Below are positions 43,863-56,231 of a DNA stretch of 64,000 nucleotides, in pieces. Both the position numbers and the translations under genes were made by a program. The DNA comes from Poa pratensis. Its lineage: Eukaryota > Streptophyta > Magnoliopsida > Poales > Poaceae. Every line of letters starts with the position of its first letter. Position 1 is the stretch's first letter. The stretch is taken from assembly GCA_947311845.1 (NCBI GenBank), contig CAMZMU010000062.1:44846030-44910029 (forward strand). The letters are read 5' to 3'. The notes beneath the pieces are model-generated. The model worked only from the letters and a program-made list of their open reading frames with translations. It was not told the DNA's origin and made no database searches.

Positions 43863-44680
43863 TTTGTCATCTAAGCTAGATCCGATGGTGATTTGCTTAG
43901 ATTTGTCACCTTTGACCAGATCCACCTTTTTTGAGTCATCTGAGGCCTTGAAGGACTGCTTTGGTTCGGCAGTTTGCACTTTTTCCGGCAACTTGGACGT
44001 ATCAGTTTCCTTTCTCAGCAAGGCTAGCTCCTCTGCGTGGAGGACAACTTCGGCGAAGGCGGCATTGCCACGTTCGCACTCCTTTGCTTTCTTGACGTTG
44101 CCGTTGACGGTAATTGTACCGTTGGGTCCAGGCATCTTCAACTTGCTGTAGATGTAACATGGTCTCGCCATGAACTTGGCGAAAGCAGGCCGTCCAAAGA
44201 TGGCGTGGTAAGCACTCTTGAAGGGGACTACCTCGAACCGAATATACTCTGTGCGGTAATTGTCCTCGGTTCCAAAGGTAACCTCAAGTTTGATGCTTCC
44301 CTTAGACTTGGCTTGCCTTCCCGGCACAATGCCATGGAACGTGACTTTGCTGTAGTCAAGTTGGCTCTCCGCCAAATTCATGCGCTTCAAGGTGTCTTCG
44401 TAAAGGATGTTGAGGCTGCTGCCTCCGTCCATCAACACCTTGGTCAGTTTAAAGTTGGCGACAATTGGGTCGACAACGAGGGCGTACTTGCTGGGATACG
44501 GCACACGGTCAGGGTGATCGTCCCTGTTCCATGTAATTGGAGCTTCAGACCAATTCAGATATTGGGGAACATCTGGTACCGTGGCGTTAAGCTCACGTAG
44601 TTCCGCCTTCTCTTCCTTCGTTGAAGGAGTGCCCAGAAAACACACGAGCTGCTCGTGTACCTTGGAGAACTTTTCTCCTT
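43863..44680 (-). pseudogene. Element C aspartic protease
   Basis: The active site LMDGGSSLNIL (DGGS, usual in Tat-type elements) lies near 44420, followed by GRQAKSKGSI and FGRPAFAKFMARPCY. It is in a different frame from gag; the switch lies at about 44640-44690 around the KFSKV/KSSPR overlap, where both frames are open. This may be a decayed or a natural frame change. The frame ends at TAG 43860. Confidence 0.8.
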
Positions 44681-46415
44681 GCGAGGTGGCTTGGGGTCCT
44701 CGTCCTCTGACATGGAAACAGCCTCATCATCGTCGTCCTTCTTTGCCTTTTCCGCTTTCTTAGCCTTTTTCGGCTTCCAGCCAACATCGGGATCCTTCTT
44801 GAAGTCGTCCATGAAGCGGCACTCACCCAATGTGTGGTTGACCTTGCCAAGAGATGCGTGGATCGGACAAGGCAGCAACTTTGCTTCTTCATATGACATG
44901 CGGTTCTTGTTGGGAACAGCATCCTTGCCTTTATTTTTATTTTTCCACTTGCGCTTGCCGCCTCTGCCTTCGAAGGCGATGGCGACCTCATTGGACGGTC
45001 CTGCTTTATCTTCCTGGGGAGCTTTTCGCTTGTAATTAGCACGCTTGTTTGGTGCCAAGTCAGGGGCACCTTCGCCATCACGTGCATCATCGTCCGCCTG
45101 AGCGTACATGGCGGCAACTTCAAGCATGACTCCGAGGTCCTTTACTTGCATGCGGACAAGCTTGTGTCGGAGACTTGAGCCCTTCAACAAGCATGTGGTG
45201 AAGGCATGGATTGCCTGGTTGTCGTTAACGTTCTCACAACTTGCCTTGGTCTGAATCCACCTTGCCAGGAAGGCGGACGCAGTTTCGTCTGGCCTTTGCA
45301 CACAGCGCGTCAGATCAGTATACGTATTTGGGCGCTTGTATGTGCCCTGGAAGTGTTGGGTGAATACCCGTTCCATGTCCAGCCAATTGTGAAAAGACTT
45401 TTCCGGAAAGTTCTCAATCCAGCTTCGAGCTGTGCCCTCCAACATGAGAGGTAGAAAACGTGCGGCAACTAAGCCATTGCCCCCGGCAATTTCGACTGCC
45501 AACGCATAATACGACAACCACGAGTTGGGTTTGTCGGCTCCGTTATACCTCTGGCAACTTTTGGACACTGATGTCATGTCCCTAGGTACGTGGACGTTGC
45601 GGATGGCAGGGCCGAAGCACTCGGGGCCGAGGTAAGATTCCTCTTTTCCAGCCTGAATGTCATTTAGACGATGACGTGCGTCTTCCGGAGTGAGCTGTCT
45701 GTTGGTTCTGTCACCACGAGGCTCGTCCTGCGCGGCCCGGCTGTGCCTGGGCTCATTGTTGCTTCCCTGACTCCCGCCTTGACGCCTAGGCTGTGGCGGT
45801 GGGGATCTTGTGCGGTCCCTCCTGCTCCTTGGTGGTGGGTGATCGTCACGATTGTCGCCATCTCTTGGCGGCTGGTGGTTGTCTCGGCTGCCGCCTTCTT
45901 TCCTTGGCGGCGGAGGCGGTGGGTCGTGCTGCCTGTTGCCTGTGCGGGAAGCCTCATCGCGATGTCTCCTGGGAGGCGGCGGCGATTTGCGAGGTTCCTT
46001 ATCTTTGCCCTTTCCCTTACCATGGCTACTGGAGTCGGACGGGTCATTGGGGTTGCCGCCAGTAGCGACAATGCAGGCATTAGACTTTGACTCCAGCCGT
46101 CCGCCTCGCGCGTCCGCCTGACTAGCATGAGAATCAGCTCGGGCCTGCTGTTCCAAAGCCTTGTGGGCAAAAGTAGCAGCATAGTAGATCTTCTCGTCCT
46201 TGTCGTAGGCGTCGCTGTAGAGGATGTCTAAGGCGGCCGCAGTGTTGAGGATAGGCGTGCCCAAGATGAGATTGCCGTTCTTGTCCCTGCGTTGCGGAGC
46301 CGATTCCCACTCAAAACCAAGTTTCTGAGCAGGTGACTTGAAGTCCTTGGGAGGCGGATTCTGATCCTGCAGCGTACTCTTCCTTGGCAGTTGCGGCTTT
46401 GTCTTTGCCACCGGT
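44640..46415 (-). pseudogene. Element C gag, main part
   Basis: Arg/Pro/His-rich region (about 46050-45680), then the retrotrans_gag core (LEGTARSWIENFPEKSF, RPDETASAFLARWI, AMYAQADD) and a basic C-terminus with a CPIH...HTLGEC zinc-like motif near 44850. Split by E at 46420/60210 in gag; the N-terminal part is at 60215-61070. The frame rejoins at the GTAGT duplication (NLFTTT to PVAKTK). Confidence 0.8.
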
Positions 46416-46420
46416 GTAGT

Positions 46421-49400
46421 TGTGGGGACCCCGGACTAGCTGTCCGAAATACCCGATTATGCTTAACACAACGATCCCGTGATCAGTCTGTCGTTGCACA
46501 TAATCCGAATTGGATACCAAAGTTTACATCCATTACAGTACCGAATAACAAGTCTTACATAAATGGTCATTTAGACCAAGTTCTTACATAGGTGCCTTCA
46601 TGGGCCAAACCAGATATATCAGCGGAAACTACGGCGTAGTAGACATCAGATTCTAACGATGACAACCCGACAGGCAGCTGACTTGTGGGGATCCTTAGTT
46701 GGCGTAGAAGTCGCCATATTCCTGCTCGGCGTAGTGCTCCTCCTCGTAGTCTGGCTAGGACAATAGCCAGGGACGAAACCAATATGAGTACATTTGAATG
46801 TACTCGCAAACTACCCCAACATGAGTATGCACTCTTATTTGTTTTAAAACATCTCTATATCTTTATTGAAAAAGGTAAGAAGAGTTTTATAACCATCTTT
46901 TGAAAGAAGTCACCATCTCATTTTGTTTCTCAAAAACTCCTCCTTTTCATGACCATGGCTCACCATAGTCCATTTATTCCCACAACTCCTACCACTTCAT
47001 TTGGTATAGCTGTGCAACCCCATCACCATTTCAATTTCTTTTAAACTTAAAAGTTTGTCCAAAAACTTGCACATGGTCAAAGTAGGGTCTCCCAGCTGTC
47101 CATATCCGAGGACTCGGCTATTCGAATAGTTTCAACCCTCTGCAGAGGTAGCACGCTTTTATCCCACATCCATCCGACAGCTCATCGTGTCCGCCACGTC
47201 TCGCCATACAGGTGTATGCGAAGTAAGCCGCCGACCATAGCCTGTCCTTTGCTCATGCTAGTATAGGATCCTACCGCTACGAAATTATCATCCTTTCCAT
47301 CAACACCCAGTCCAGATTCCCCGTCGGGAAACCTAAGTGTGAGGACTCGTAGTTCTGCCCGGCGAGCGAACCCTTCAATCCCCCATTCTCAGATGCCAGG
47401 ACCCAGGTCAGGGGGTAGGTCGCCATGACCATCCCCTCATGGAACGAGGTCATCCTCGTTGTTGAGGAGTCCCATACTAATATGAGCAAATTATATGACT
47501 ACGCCTTTTTCCCATATGTGGTGGAGGTGGTCGCACAGGGTATTGGATGGTTGACGTAAGTACAAGGACACACTGTGCATTTTTCATAAACATCACCACT
47601 TTTCCACTTTTCCAACACAACACCGACATCTCGGCATTCCATAAACTCACAAGACATTTCAAAGGAGTTTTGAATAAACAACATTGTTTTCCCATCCTAA
47701 AGTTTTATATAAACTACTACATAGGGTGGCAAAATAATATCCATATACTTTTGAAATGAGTTTTATAAATCTTGCTTTGAGAGTAAAACATGTTATGAAA
47801 GTAGATGCATATGTTGGTAGTGCAAGCTCAGAGAATAGCTTGCCTTGCTTGGCAAAGTGATCTTGCTCTTGTTCTTCAAATTCAGCAAACTCTCCTTCCT
47901 CGATATATCCGACAACGTTCTCGTCTAATTAACAAACAAACAATGCAAACAATCACTAAGCTATACAAGCAATCATCTCAACATAACCATCATCAACATC
48001 ACAATTAGCTACTGCACACATCAAACCACACAATTTGATTTTTAAACAAAATTGAATTAAACACTTTTTAATTACTTCTAAATTATGGCAGAACTAGTTA
48101 TTCATGTTTAATTCGACAACTTGAGTTCTGTTGGTCACAAAAATACAAACTAAAATTCTATGGAAAGCCACTGATGTGTAGAATACAACCCAATTTGAAT
48201 TGGATCATTTGGAGTTACCAAACTCCCTACACATTGGATTGAATCCAGTAGCTTAAAAATCAAGTTTTAGCTACCAATTAAATTCTGTTGTTCCAAAAAT
48301 TAAACCCTTTTAGGGGTAACTAAACATGGCTATATGTGAGCTAAAAAATTGGTCCTAACTCATTTGGATCAACCAATAAACATATTTGTCTGTTTTAGTC
48401 CAGAAGGGTTTATTTTAAAGTCATCAATTCATACTACTTAATTAATTCTACCAAAATTAGGGAAGCTAACACAAGGCAGTACTAAGCTAGAAAAATTGGT
48501 TTGGAATTATTTGGACTAACAGAGTATCAGAAACAAACAAGTTTAGATTTTAAACCTTCTGTGGCATTTTCAATAATACTTTTTAACTATTTAATTAAAT
48601 GACATGAGACCAATTGGGTTGGTTAAATAATTTCATAAGCTTTCCAGAACATTTGAGTTTGATTTATTTGGATTCCTAAATCTCGAGATATTGAATTTCA
48701 AAGTTGGATCCAGTACTGATTATTTAGAGAAGTTTGAAATTCGAAAATTCCCTCCTCTGGATAATGTTCAAAATTCTGACTGGTGGGGCCTACATGGCAG
48801 CGGCACAGCGCGCGCGGGAAAAAGATTTAAAACCTGACGAGCGGGGCCCGCCCGTCAGTCTCTCTCTCTCTTTCATTTCTAAACGAAGCGGTACGCAACC
48901 GTTGGATTTAGATCCAACGGCCCACGTTTGCCCACGTCGACGGCAAATGTCGGCGACCTAAAACGAGCGGCGCTGCCGCGCCGGCGACGGCGAGGTGGAT
49001 GAATCTCTCACCTAGAGGGCTCGGGAGGTCGCGGAGAGGATGCAGATCGACGGCGGTGGTGAGGTGGAAGCTTCTGGCCGAGTTACACTTGCTGGGGTGG
49101 AGTGGTTCGTCGGCGGCGAGGTCTCCGTCTTCCTCGGCCACGGACAGCAGCTCCGGCGAGGTTCCACGGCCGCGTCTGGGCACTGATCAAAGGGAAAAAG
49201 GGTGCGGTGAGTGCGGTGAAGCAGAGGGAAGTAAGTGCAGGCCAAAGAGGGAAGAATGGGGCAGTGTGGCGTCGTGGCCACGACGGACCTCGACGGCGGC
49301 AGTGGCTACGGCACAGCACGCCCTCCTGGCGGTGCACGGCGAATTGAGAGGGGTCAGTGAGGGAGTGGGGGTGGTGTGGTGTTCGCAGAGGGTGCGGGGG

Positions 49401-50408
49401 TGGCTTTATAGCGCGGGATGCGGCGTACGGTGGACGGAGTGCACGGCGACGTCCACGGCGACACGGCGGAGATATTTCTCCCCAATCCGACGCGGCGGTG
49501 CGAGGGACGTGGAGACGAGGCGTTCACCGGGGTCCGGACATGTTCTAGAAGATCTCGGCCAAGCGCGGCGTGTCGGGGAGCAGCGAGCTGGGCCAATTTG
49601 GTCGACGACGGCGAGCTCGCCACGGCGACAGTGGAGGGAAATCGAGGCGAGGGGCGGCGTAACTGCCCTCCTCTGCGGCGCCGCGGCTGCAGAGGCACGG
49701 GGGCGAGGGGGTGCGCGGCCAGGGGGGGCCTGGGGAGCGCGGAAACGGCGACGACGGTGGTGGCGACACGGCAGCACGTCGGGGCGAGGGAGAGAGGTAG
49801 GGGATGACATTTTTGCAGAAAACCCCCTGCCTCCTCTCTGCTTCTTTTTTATTTCTGTTTTAGTCCTTCTGTTAAATCCAGAAGGTTTTCTAGGATTTAA
49901 TTAGTGCATTTAAACATTTTAGAAAAATTTACAAAAATTTGTGGGGCCTTCCCATAATGTACAGAAGCTCCACAAAAATTGGCATAAAATAATAAAATGT
50001 TTTGAAACATTTTCTTTTATAGTACTTTGTTTATGTTATTTGAATTTATTTCAATTTGTTTTTATTTTAGAATTTCAAAACTAGTTCAAAAATAATATTT
50101 GAGAGGGGAAAGTGGTAGGAACAAAATGGGGAGTGTTTACATTACAACTCCACTGACTTTGGTTTGAAAATAATTGAGTTTGTCACTTGGAGATTTTCAT
50201 GTGACAACTTGTCACTTTATTTTTCTTGCTTTGATTTTATATTTTGTTTTCTTTCTTCTTACTAGTGTTCACTAGTGCAAACACTCACACAATCAGCAAG
50301 AACAACAACTCAAGTAACAAGAAGCAATTAACATACAATAAACAACAAAAGTTTTTGTTGGCTCTCATTTTTGGAATATAAACCTGATAATAATTTTGGG
50401 ATGTTACA
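46421..50408 (-). repeat. Element E 3' LTR, 3988 bp
   Basis: Plus-strand ends TGTGGGGACCCCGG and GGGATGTTACA. The GC-rich block at about 48780-49810 has long overlapping open frames on both strands that are a composition effect. A TATA-like CTATAAAGCC (minus) lies at 49402-49411. Confidence 0.93.
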
Positions 50409-50429
50409 AGCCTTCCCCCCTTAAAATAA

Positions 50430-51558
50430 ATCTCGTCCCGAGATTTTCTACGCTTAGATTTTAAGGAGGTCTGGGAATTCGCTTCTAAGATAATCTTCGC
50501 GTTCCCAAGTTGCTTCCTCTTCAGAATGGTTAGTCCACTGGACTTTGTAAAACTTGATCGCACGTCTTCGGGTAACACGAACATCTTCTTCGAGAATTTT
50601 GAGGGGTCTCTCACGATAGGTCAGGTCTTGGTTCAGGTCGATGGAGAGGTGGTCGATGTTTTGAAAACATCAGGCTGGTCAGGAACTTCAAGACACTTCC
50701 GGAGCAAGGAAATGTGGAAGACATCATGATAATCTCCTAACTCTCGGGGTAACTCCAGCTGATAGGATACTTCTCCTCGACGAGCAAGGACCTTGAAGGG
50801 TCCAATATACCTTGGCGCTAACTTTCCTTTGACATGGAAACGCTGCATTCCTTTAAGGGGTGTCACTCGGAGATAAACATGATCTCCGATACTGAAAGTG
50901 AGGTCACGGCGCTTGGTGTCAGCATAACTCTTCTGACGGGATTGGGCAGTTTTGAGACGTTCACGAATAAGCTGAACTTGCTCTTCAGCTTCACGGAGGG
51001 TATCTGGTCCAAACAATTTGCCTTCTCCAGTATCGGACCAATTCAGGGGTGTACGACACTTCTTGCCGTAAAGGGCTTCAAAAGGGGCCATTTGCAGACT
51101 GGACTGATAACTGTTGTTGTACGAGAATTCTGCAAACGAAAGGCAATCTTCCCACTTGGAACCATAGGATAGAACACATGCGCGAAGCATGTCCTCCAAT
51201 ATCTGGTTCACTCGCTCAGTTTGGCCATCGGTCTGGGGATGATAAGCTGTGCTAAATGCTAGCTTGGTTCCGAGGGCTTCATGAAGGGATTTCCAGAACC
51301 TTGAGGTGAATTGCGTGCCTCTATCAGATACAATCTTCTTAGGCACACCATGCAGGCTCACTATTCTGGAAATATACAAGTCGGCCAACTGATGTCCCGA
51401 TAGGTGGTGTTGACAGGGATGAAATGGGCAACCTTGGTCAGTCGATCAACGATGACCCAGATTGAATCATGGCCTCGGTTGGATTTTGGAAGTCCGGTAA
51501 TAAAATCCATTCCAATCTCATCCCACTTCCACTCGGGAATTTTCAAAGGTTGAAGCAA
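50430..51558 (-). pseudogene. Element E integrase with chromodomain
   Basis: The core starts with [17 protein letters not shown] (first D) near 51530, then DRGTQFTSRFW and QTDGQTERVNQ (second D and E) in the next frame, 51388-50633. The GPY/F-like segment (APRYIGPFKVL) precedes HDVFHISLLRK. In a third frame, 50640-50450, lies a chromodomain (YRERPLKILEE, FYKVQWTNHSEEEATWE), which marks chromoviruses and helps direct insertion to marked chromatin. Frameshifts lie near 51390 and 50640. Confidence 0.88.
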
Positions 51559-52296
51559 TCCAGGGGTCGCTGATGTTCAGCCTTAACTCGCTGGCAGATG
51601 TCACACTTGGCTACGAATGAACCAATCTCTCGCTTCATTCCATGCCACCAAAATCTTTTCCTAATTCCCTCTATGCTTTCATGACCTTTTTGGGCTTCTT
51701 TGATTTGATCCATCAGGGTTGGGGTTAACTCTAAATTGGCGAGATAACCATGGCTAACAAGCTCTAGTCCAAAATCTTGGAACTCTTTGAACAAGGCTGG
51801 CTGTTCGGCTTGGATCAGGGCATTCAGGGTGCAAGGTTTGCGACTAAGGGCATCGGCAACAACATTAGCCTTTCCAGGGTGATAATGGATTCCAATATCA
51901 TAATCCTTGATTAATTCCATCCATCTCCTCTGTCGCAGGTTCAGATCTTTCTGGGTGAAAATATATTCAAGCTTTTGTGATCTGTATAGACCTCGCAGCG
52001 ATGTCCCGCAAGATAGGGACGCCACTTCTTAAGAGCAAAGACACAGCAGCTAACTCCAAGTCATGGGTTGGGTAATTCTCTTCATGCGGTCGCAACTGCC
52101 GGGACAGATACGACACAACTTTGCCTTCTTGCATCAGAACGCAACCAAGTCCGAGGCGTGATGCATCGCAATACACGTCGAAACTCTGGGTGACGTCTGG
52201 CATGATCAGGATTGGGGCTGAGGTTAGTCTCTTCTTCAGTTCTTGGAAACTATCCTCACACTTCTGAGTCCATTCAAATTTCTTGTCCTTCTTCAA
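51543..52296 (-). pseudogene. Element E RNase H and integrase zinc region
   Basis: RNase [39 protein letters not shown], then after a frameshift near 52000 [26 protein letters not shown]. The integrase zinc-binding part follows ([21 protein letters not shown]). Confidence 0.85.
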
Positions 52297-53620
52297 CAGT
52301 TGGGTCAGAGGTTTGGCTATACTGGAAAATCCTTCACGAACTTGCGGTAATAACCGGCAAGTCCGAGAAAGCTTCGGATTTCAAAAACATTGGTTGGGGA
52401 TAACCAGTCAAGAATGGCTTGTATCTTCTCAGGGTCAACAGAAATTCCTCCAGCGGATACAATATGTCCAAGAAATGCCACTTCACTGAGCCAAAACTCA
52501 CACTTGCTAAGTTTGGCATACAGCTGGTGCTCTTGGAGGGTTCCAAAACTAGACGCAGGTGTTCAGCATGCTCTCTTCGGTCTTGGAATAAATAAGGATG
52601 TCATCAAGGAAAACTACCACGAACTTGTCGAGGTACTCCATGAAAATCTTGTTCATGAGATTCATGAAATAGGCTGGGGCATTGGTCAGGCCAAAGGACA
52701 TGACGGTGTATTCAAACAAACCGTAACGGGTGGTGAAGGCGGTCTTGGGAATGTCTGTCTCTCGGATCTTCAACTGATGGTAACCTGTCCGAAGATCGAT
52801 CTTTGAAAAGACTCGGGCTCCGTTCATTTGATCGAACAGATCCTCGATCTTGGGAAGAGGGTACTTGTTTTTAATGGTCACGTCATTCAGCTTGCGATAA
52901 TCCACACACAGGCGTGTGGTACCGTCTCTCTTGTCCACAAAAATAATGGGTGATCCCCATGGTGAAGCGCTTGGGCGGACAAGACCTTTGCTTAGCATAT
53001 CAGCCAACTGCTTCTTCAACTCAACCAGTTCTTCCGGATTCATCCGATAAGGCTTTTGGGATATGGGGGATGTTCCTGGGATAAGCTCAATTATGAACTC
53101 AATATCCCTGTCTGGCGGCATACCAGGCAATTCTTCTGGGAAAACATCCTTGAACAGATGAACAACACGGATCTCATCTAGGGCGGGTCGAGCTATGCTC
53201 TCATGGCATCCGGGTCTGGTCTGGCTGGTCTCAGATGCATACTCCACTTCAACTCCATCATCAGAAGTGAGAGAAACAGCTCTTCGGGCACAGTCAATAC
53301 GACCGTGGTACTTGGCTAACCAATCCATTCCAAGAATAACATCTATGCCTTGGTTTCCTAAGATAATTAGGTCGGCTGCAAACCTTCCTCCTCCAATTTC
53401 TATGGGGGTTTCGGAACACATCTGGTTGGTTTTGGCTAACAGTCCTGGGGTTTGTACCAACATTGGTTTGGGTAAAAGACTCCCGACTAAACCTCCCTTA
53501 GAAACAAACTCTTTGGTAATAAACGAATGGGTAGCACCAGAATCAAACAGAACAGTTGCAGGTACTGAGTTGACAAGAACGTACCCAGCACAACATCTGG
53601 CGCTTCTTCAGCCTCTTCAG
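52297..53620 (-). pseudogene. Element E protease and reverse transcriptase
   Basis: The protease active site [10 protein letters not shown] is near 53555-53525, followed by [11 protein letters not shown] (53340). [69 protein letters not shown] and catalytic FLDD near 52600. The frame is open from 53463 to 52549. Beyond that the thumb region (52546-52297) is in another frame. Confidence 0.88.
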
Positions 53621-53626
53621 CATTGA

Positions 53627-54565
53627 TGTGGTGCAGACGGCCTCTGACAACAGCAACATTCCCGCGGGGTGCGGCATTCTTGCCATTACCATTTCCATTG
53701 CGGCCTGGACCATTGTTCGGTGCAGGTGCATTGGGGCGTGGACAGGCTTCTTGGGATTGGGGCATTCTCTGGAGTAGTGACCTTTGTTGCCACATTCAAA
53801 GCAGACAACATTGGCATTGGGGTTGAAGTTGTTGAAGTTTCCTCTGGGACGGTTATTGTCATTGGGGCGGTTGAAGTTGTTCGGGCGGTTAGGGAAATTG
53901 GGGCGTGGAACTTGGGGTGGACGATAGGCAGGCCTGGGGTTCTGCTGAAAGATACGGGTTTCTGGCTGCTCGAACCTTCCTGAGCATTCATCCTCCTCTT
54001 GCGACCTTCATACATAGACTTGCGCTTGGTCTCCAGCTGGATGGCTTTGTCCACAAGTGACTCCAGATCACGGAAGTCATGGATAACCAGAGCACACTGC
54101 AGTTCATCATGAAGTCCACTCATGAAACGCTCCATCTTCTTCTCTTCTTTGTCGGTGTCATCAGGAGCATACCGAGATAAGTCGGTAAACTCCTCAAGAT
54201 AACCGACCACATCTCTACTTCCCTGCCTCAGCTTACGGAACTCATCCTTCTTCCTCTCAATGAGTCCATAGGGAATGTGCTTCTTGCGGAACTTCTCCTG
54301 GAACTCAGCCCAGTTGATAACATGACCAGCTGGCTGGAGAGTCTTGGTAGTTCCCACCAAGCTCTTGCAGGTCCAGCGAGATAGTGGGTTGCATACAGCA
54401 CTTTCTCATTCTCTCCCACAGCAGCAACTTCCAGATTGTTGTCGATGGTGCGAAGCCAATCATCGGCTTCTAGTGGGTGAAGTCCCTTGGAGTAGGTGGG
54501 TGGGTTGGTCTTCTGAAAATCACCCAAGGTAGATCGCTGGTTTCCATCGCCATTGCCGTTACCAC

Positions 54566-54599
<34 letters not shown>

Positions 54600-54761
54600 A
54601 TAAGCGGCTGCGAGTTGTTGTAAGGCAGCGAGATGAGCTTGGCGCTCTTGCCGGGCATTTTCACGCTCCTCCATGATAAGCGCGAGAAGTTGGGTGGGGG
54701 TTGGGTCCGGTGGTGGTGGTGCTGATCCTGATCCTTCCGCATTGCTGCGACGGGGTGGCAT
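53627..54761 (-). pseudogene. Element E gag with CCHC zinc knuckle
   Basis: The ATG at 54761 starts MPPRRSNAEG. A poly-Asn run comes from the (GTT)n tract. The core has DDWLRTIDNNLE, HYLAGPARAWWE, then, after a shift near 54380, FRKLRQG, VGYLEEFTDLSRYAPDD. CFECGNKGHYSREC at about 53808-53767 (CX2CX4HX4C) is an intact knuckle, in yet another frame. Frameshifted at two or three places. Confidence 0.85.
54568..54599. repeat. (GTT)n microsatellite in gag
   Basis: About ten and a half TTG/GTT units; on the minus strand it encodes the Asn run of the element E gag. Confidence 0.95.
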
Positions 54762-55072
54762 CCTGAAGCACACCGGGTATAAGAGACAAGGCAAGAAAAG
54801 TTCGACTAAGGGAAAAGACGATCTCTCAAGTGGTTGATTAATCCTAAGATTTATATGAAAATAGTTCACACAGATTTAAACAAGACAAACATACTTATAT
54901 TTCACAAACAACACATCAAGAGTTCACATCAACATCAAGCTTACAACCTCAAGCTTACAACATCACCTTACATCTAGGATACATAACATCTGGTTTCCAA
55001 AAGAACCACTACTACTACTCGACTAGCTATAGGGGGTCAACCTAATCCTGCGGTAGTGATCAAGTCACTCGC

Positions 55073-55931
55073 CTACTGAGGTGGAACCTCCAGCTCTAAC
55101 ACGTCAGCATCTGACTGGTAGGCTGGCTCCTCGGGATCCTCCTCCTCGTCCTCGAGAACTGGCTCGAGTGGCTCCTCCTCCTCGTCAACTAACTCCTCCT
55201 CATCATCCTCCTCCTCACAGTCCATCTCCTCCACGAAGTCATCATCGTCACTGAGGAAAGCGTCGTTCTCCTTGCGGAGATCCTCGCCCTCCTCCTCCAT
55301 CTCGTCAGTATGGTGCTCTAGATCCTCAATCAGTCCATCCTGCTCTGCCACCTTCGTGCGGAGCTTCACGATAGTCTTCCTCAGCTGGGCCCTCTTCCTG
55401 AGAAGAGCAACCTTCTCCACCATCAGCTTCATCTCGTTCTCGCGAAGCTCAACGAGCGACTCGCGGTCGAAGTGGAGCTGAATCCTAGTGCGCAACAGAT
55501 CATCCTGAGTGCACTGAAGTAAGATCTCCATGTCCATGATGTAGCTCCCAAACATCGGGTGGTAAGGTGAAGGAGTAGGGTGTCCATCGCAGTTGCGCCT
55601 CCCGTAGAACCGGAAACGGGAGTCTACTAACTCCGCCTTGTGCTCCTCACAAAGTCGGGCTAGCATCCTCTGTGTAGCAGTACAGAGACCGTCAACCCAG
55701 GTGGCCTCCTTGGTGGTGAAGATGAGCGTCCTGGAATGGGAGACTTGATGTTCCTGCGAACTGACGATCTGATGAGCCAGCTCAGCCTTCCACACCGTGA
55801 ACATCAATCTGAGCTCCCTCAAACTCTGGAGCGGGGCGACCTAACAGCTTGGTCAACTCGAACAAGTCCCTCTCAAACGTCAGCTTGCTGTCCTTCTCCA
55901 GCTGAACGAACTCGGTCCAGTGGAGTGCCAT
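55073..55931 (-). pseudogene. Extra ORF upstream of gag in element E
   Basis: Same strand as gag. The ATG at 55931 opens MALHWTEFVQLEKDSKL, with a break near 55790, then a 249-codon frame to 55073. It has a helical N-terminal half, a heptad-rich coiled coil (about residues 125-165, LRKRAQLRKTIVKLRTKV) and a very acidic Glu/Asp tail. No RT, Gag or zinc motif. CTGTAG just before the ATG resembles a splice acceptor. Extra ORFs between the LTR and gag are rare in Tekay-type elements. I do not recognise a family. Confidence 0.55.
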
Positions 55932-56214
55932 CTACAGTTTTTAAGCAAAATTTTAAGTTAGTTAGGTGACAAGTATATCAAAATTTTAATATAGTAGGGC
56001 AACAAGTGAGTCAAATTTTAAACTTAATGAGAGGTGTACAAAATTTTAGGGATACAAGGAAAATGTAATATTTAATGAGAGTAAAATTTTGCATAAGTAA
56101 GAGGATTGGAGATAAGCAATTTTCGAAAATACTTCATTCCTTTCTTTTTAGAAATTCATCTTTTGTAACATTTGACAAACGACCATGCTAACTAAGGTTT
56201 CCTAAAGTCAGGAT

Positions 56215-56227
56215 GGCTCTGATACCA
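56215..56227 (-). other. Element E primer-binding site
   Basis: TGGTATCAGAGCC on the minus strand, four bases inside the 5' LTR, complementary to initiator tRNA-Met. Confidence 0.9.
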
Positions 56228-56231
56228 AGTC

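Noticed and set aside
48999..49904. Long plus-strand ORF (301 codons), with others on both strands, in the GC-rich LTR block
   Set aside because: The copy in the other LTR (58799-59347) differs by a one-base indel and stops early; frames on both strands overlap, a composition effect of GC-rich non-coding DNA.
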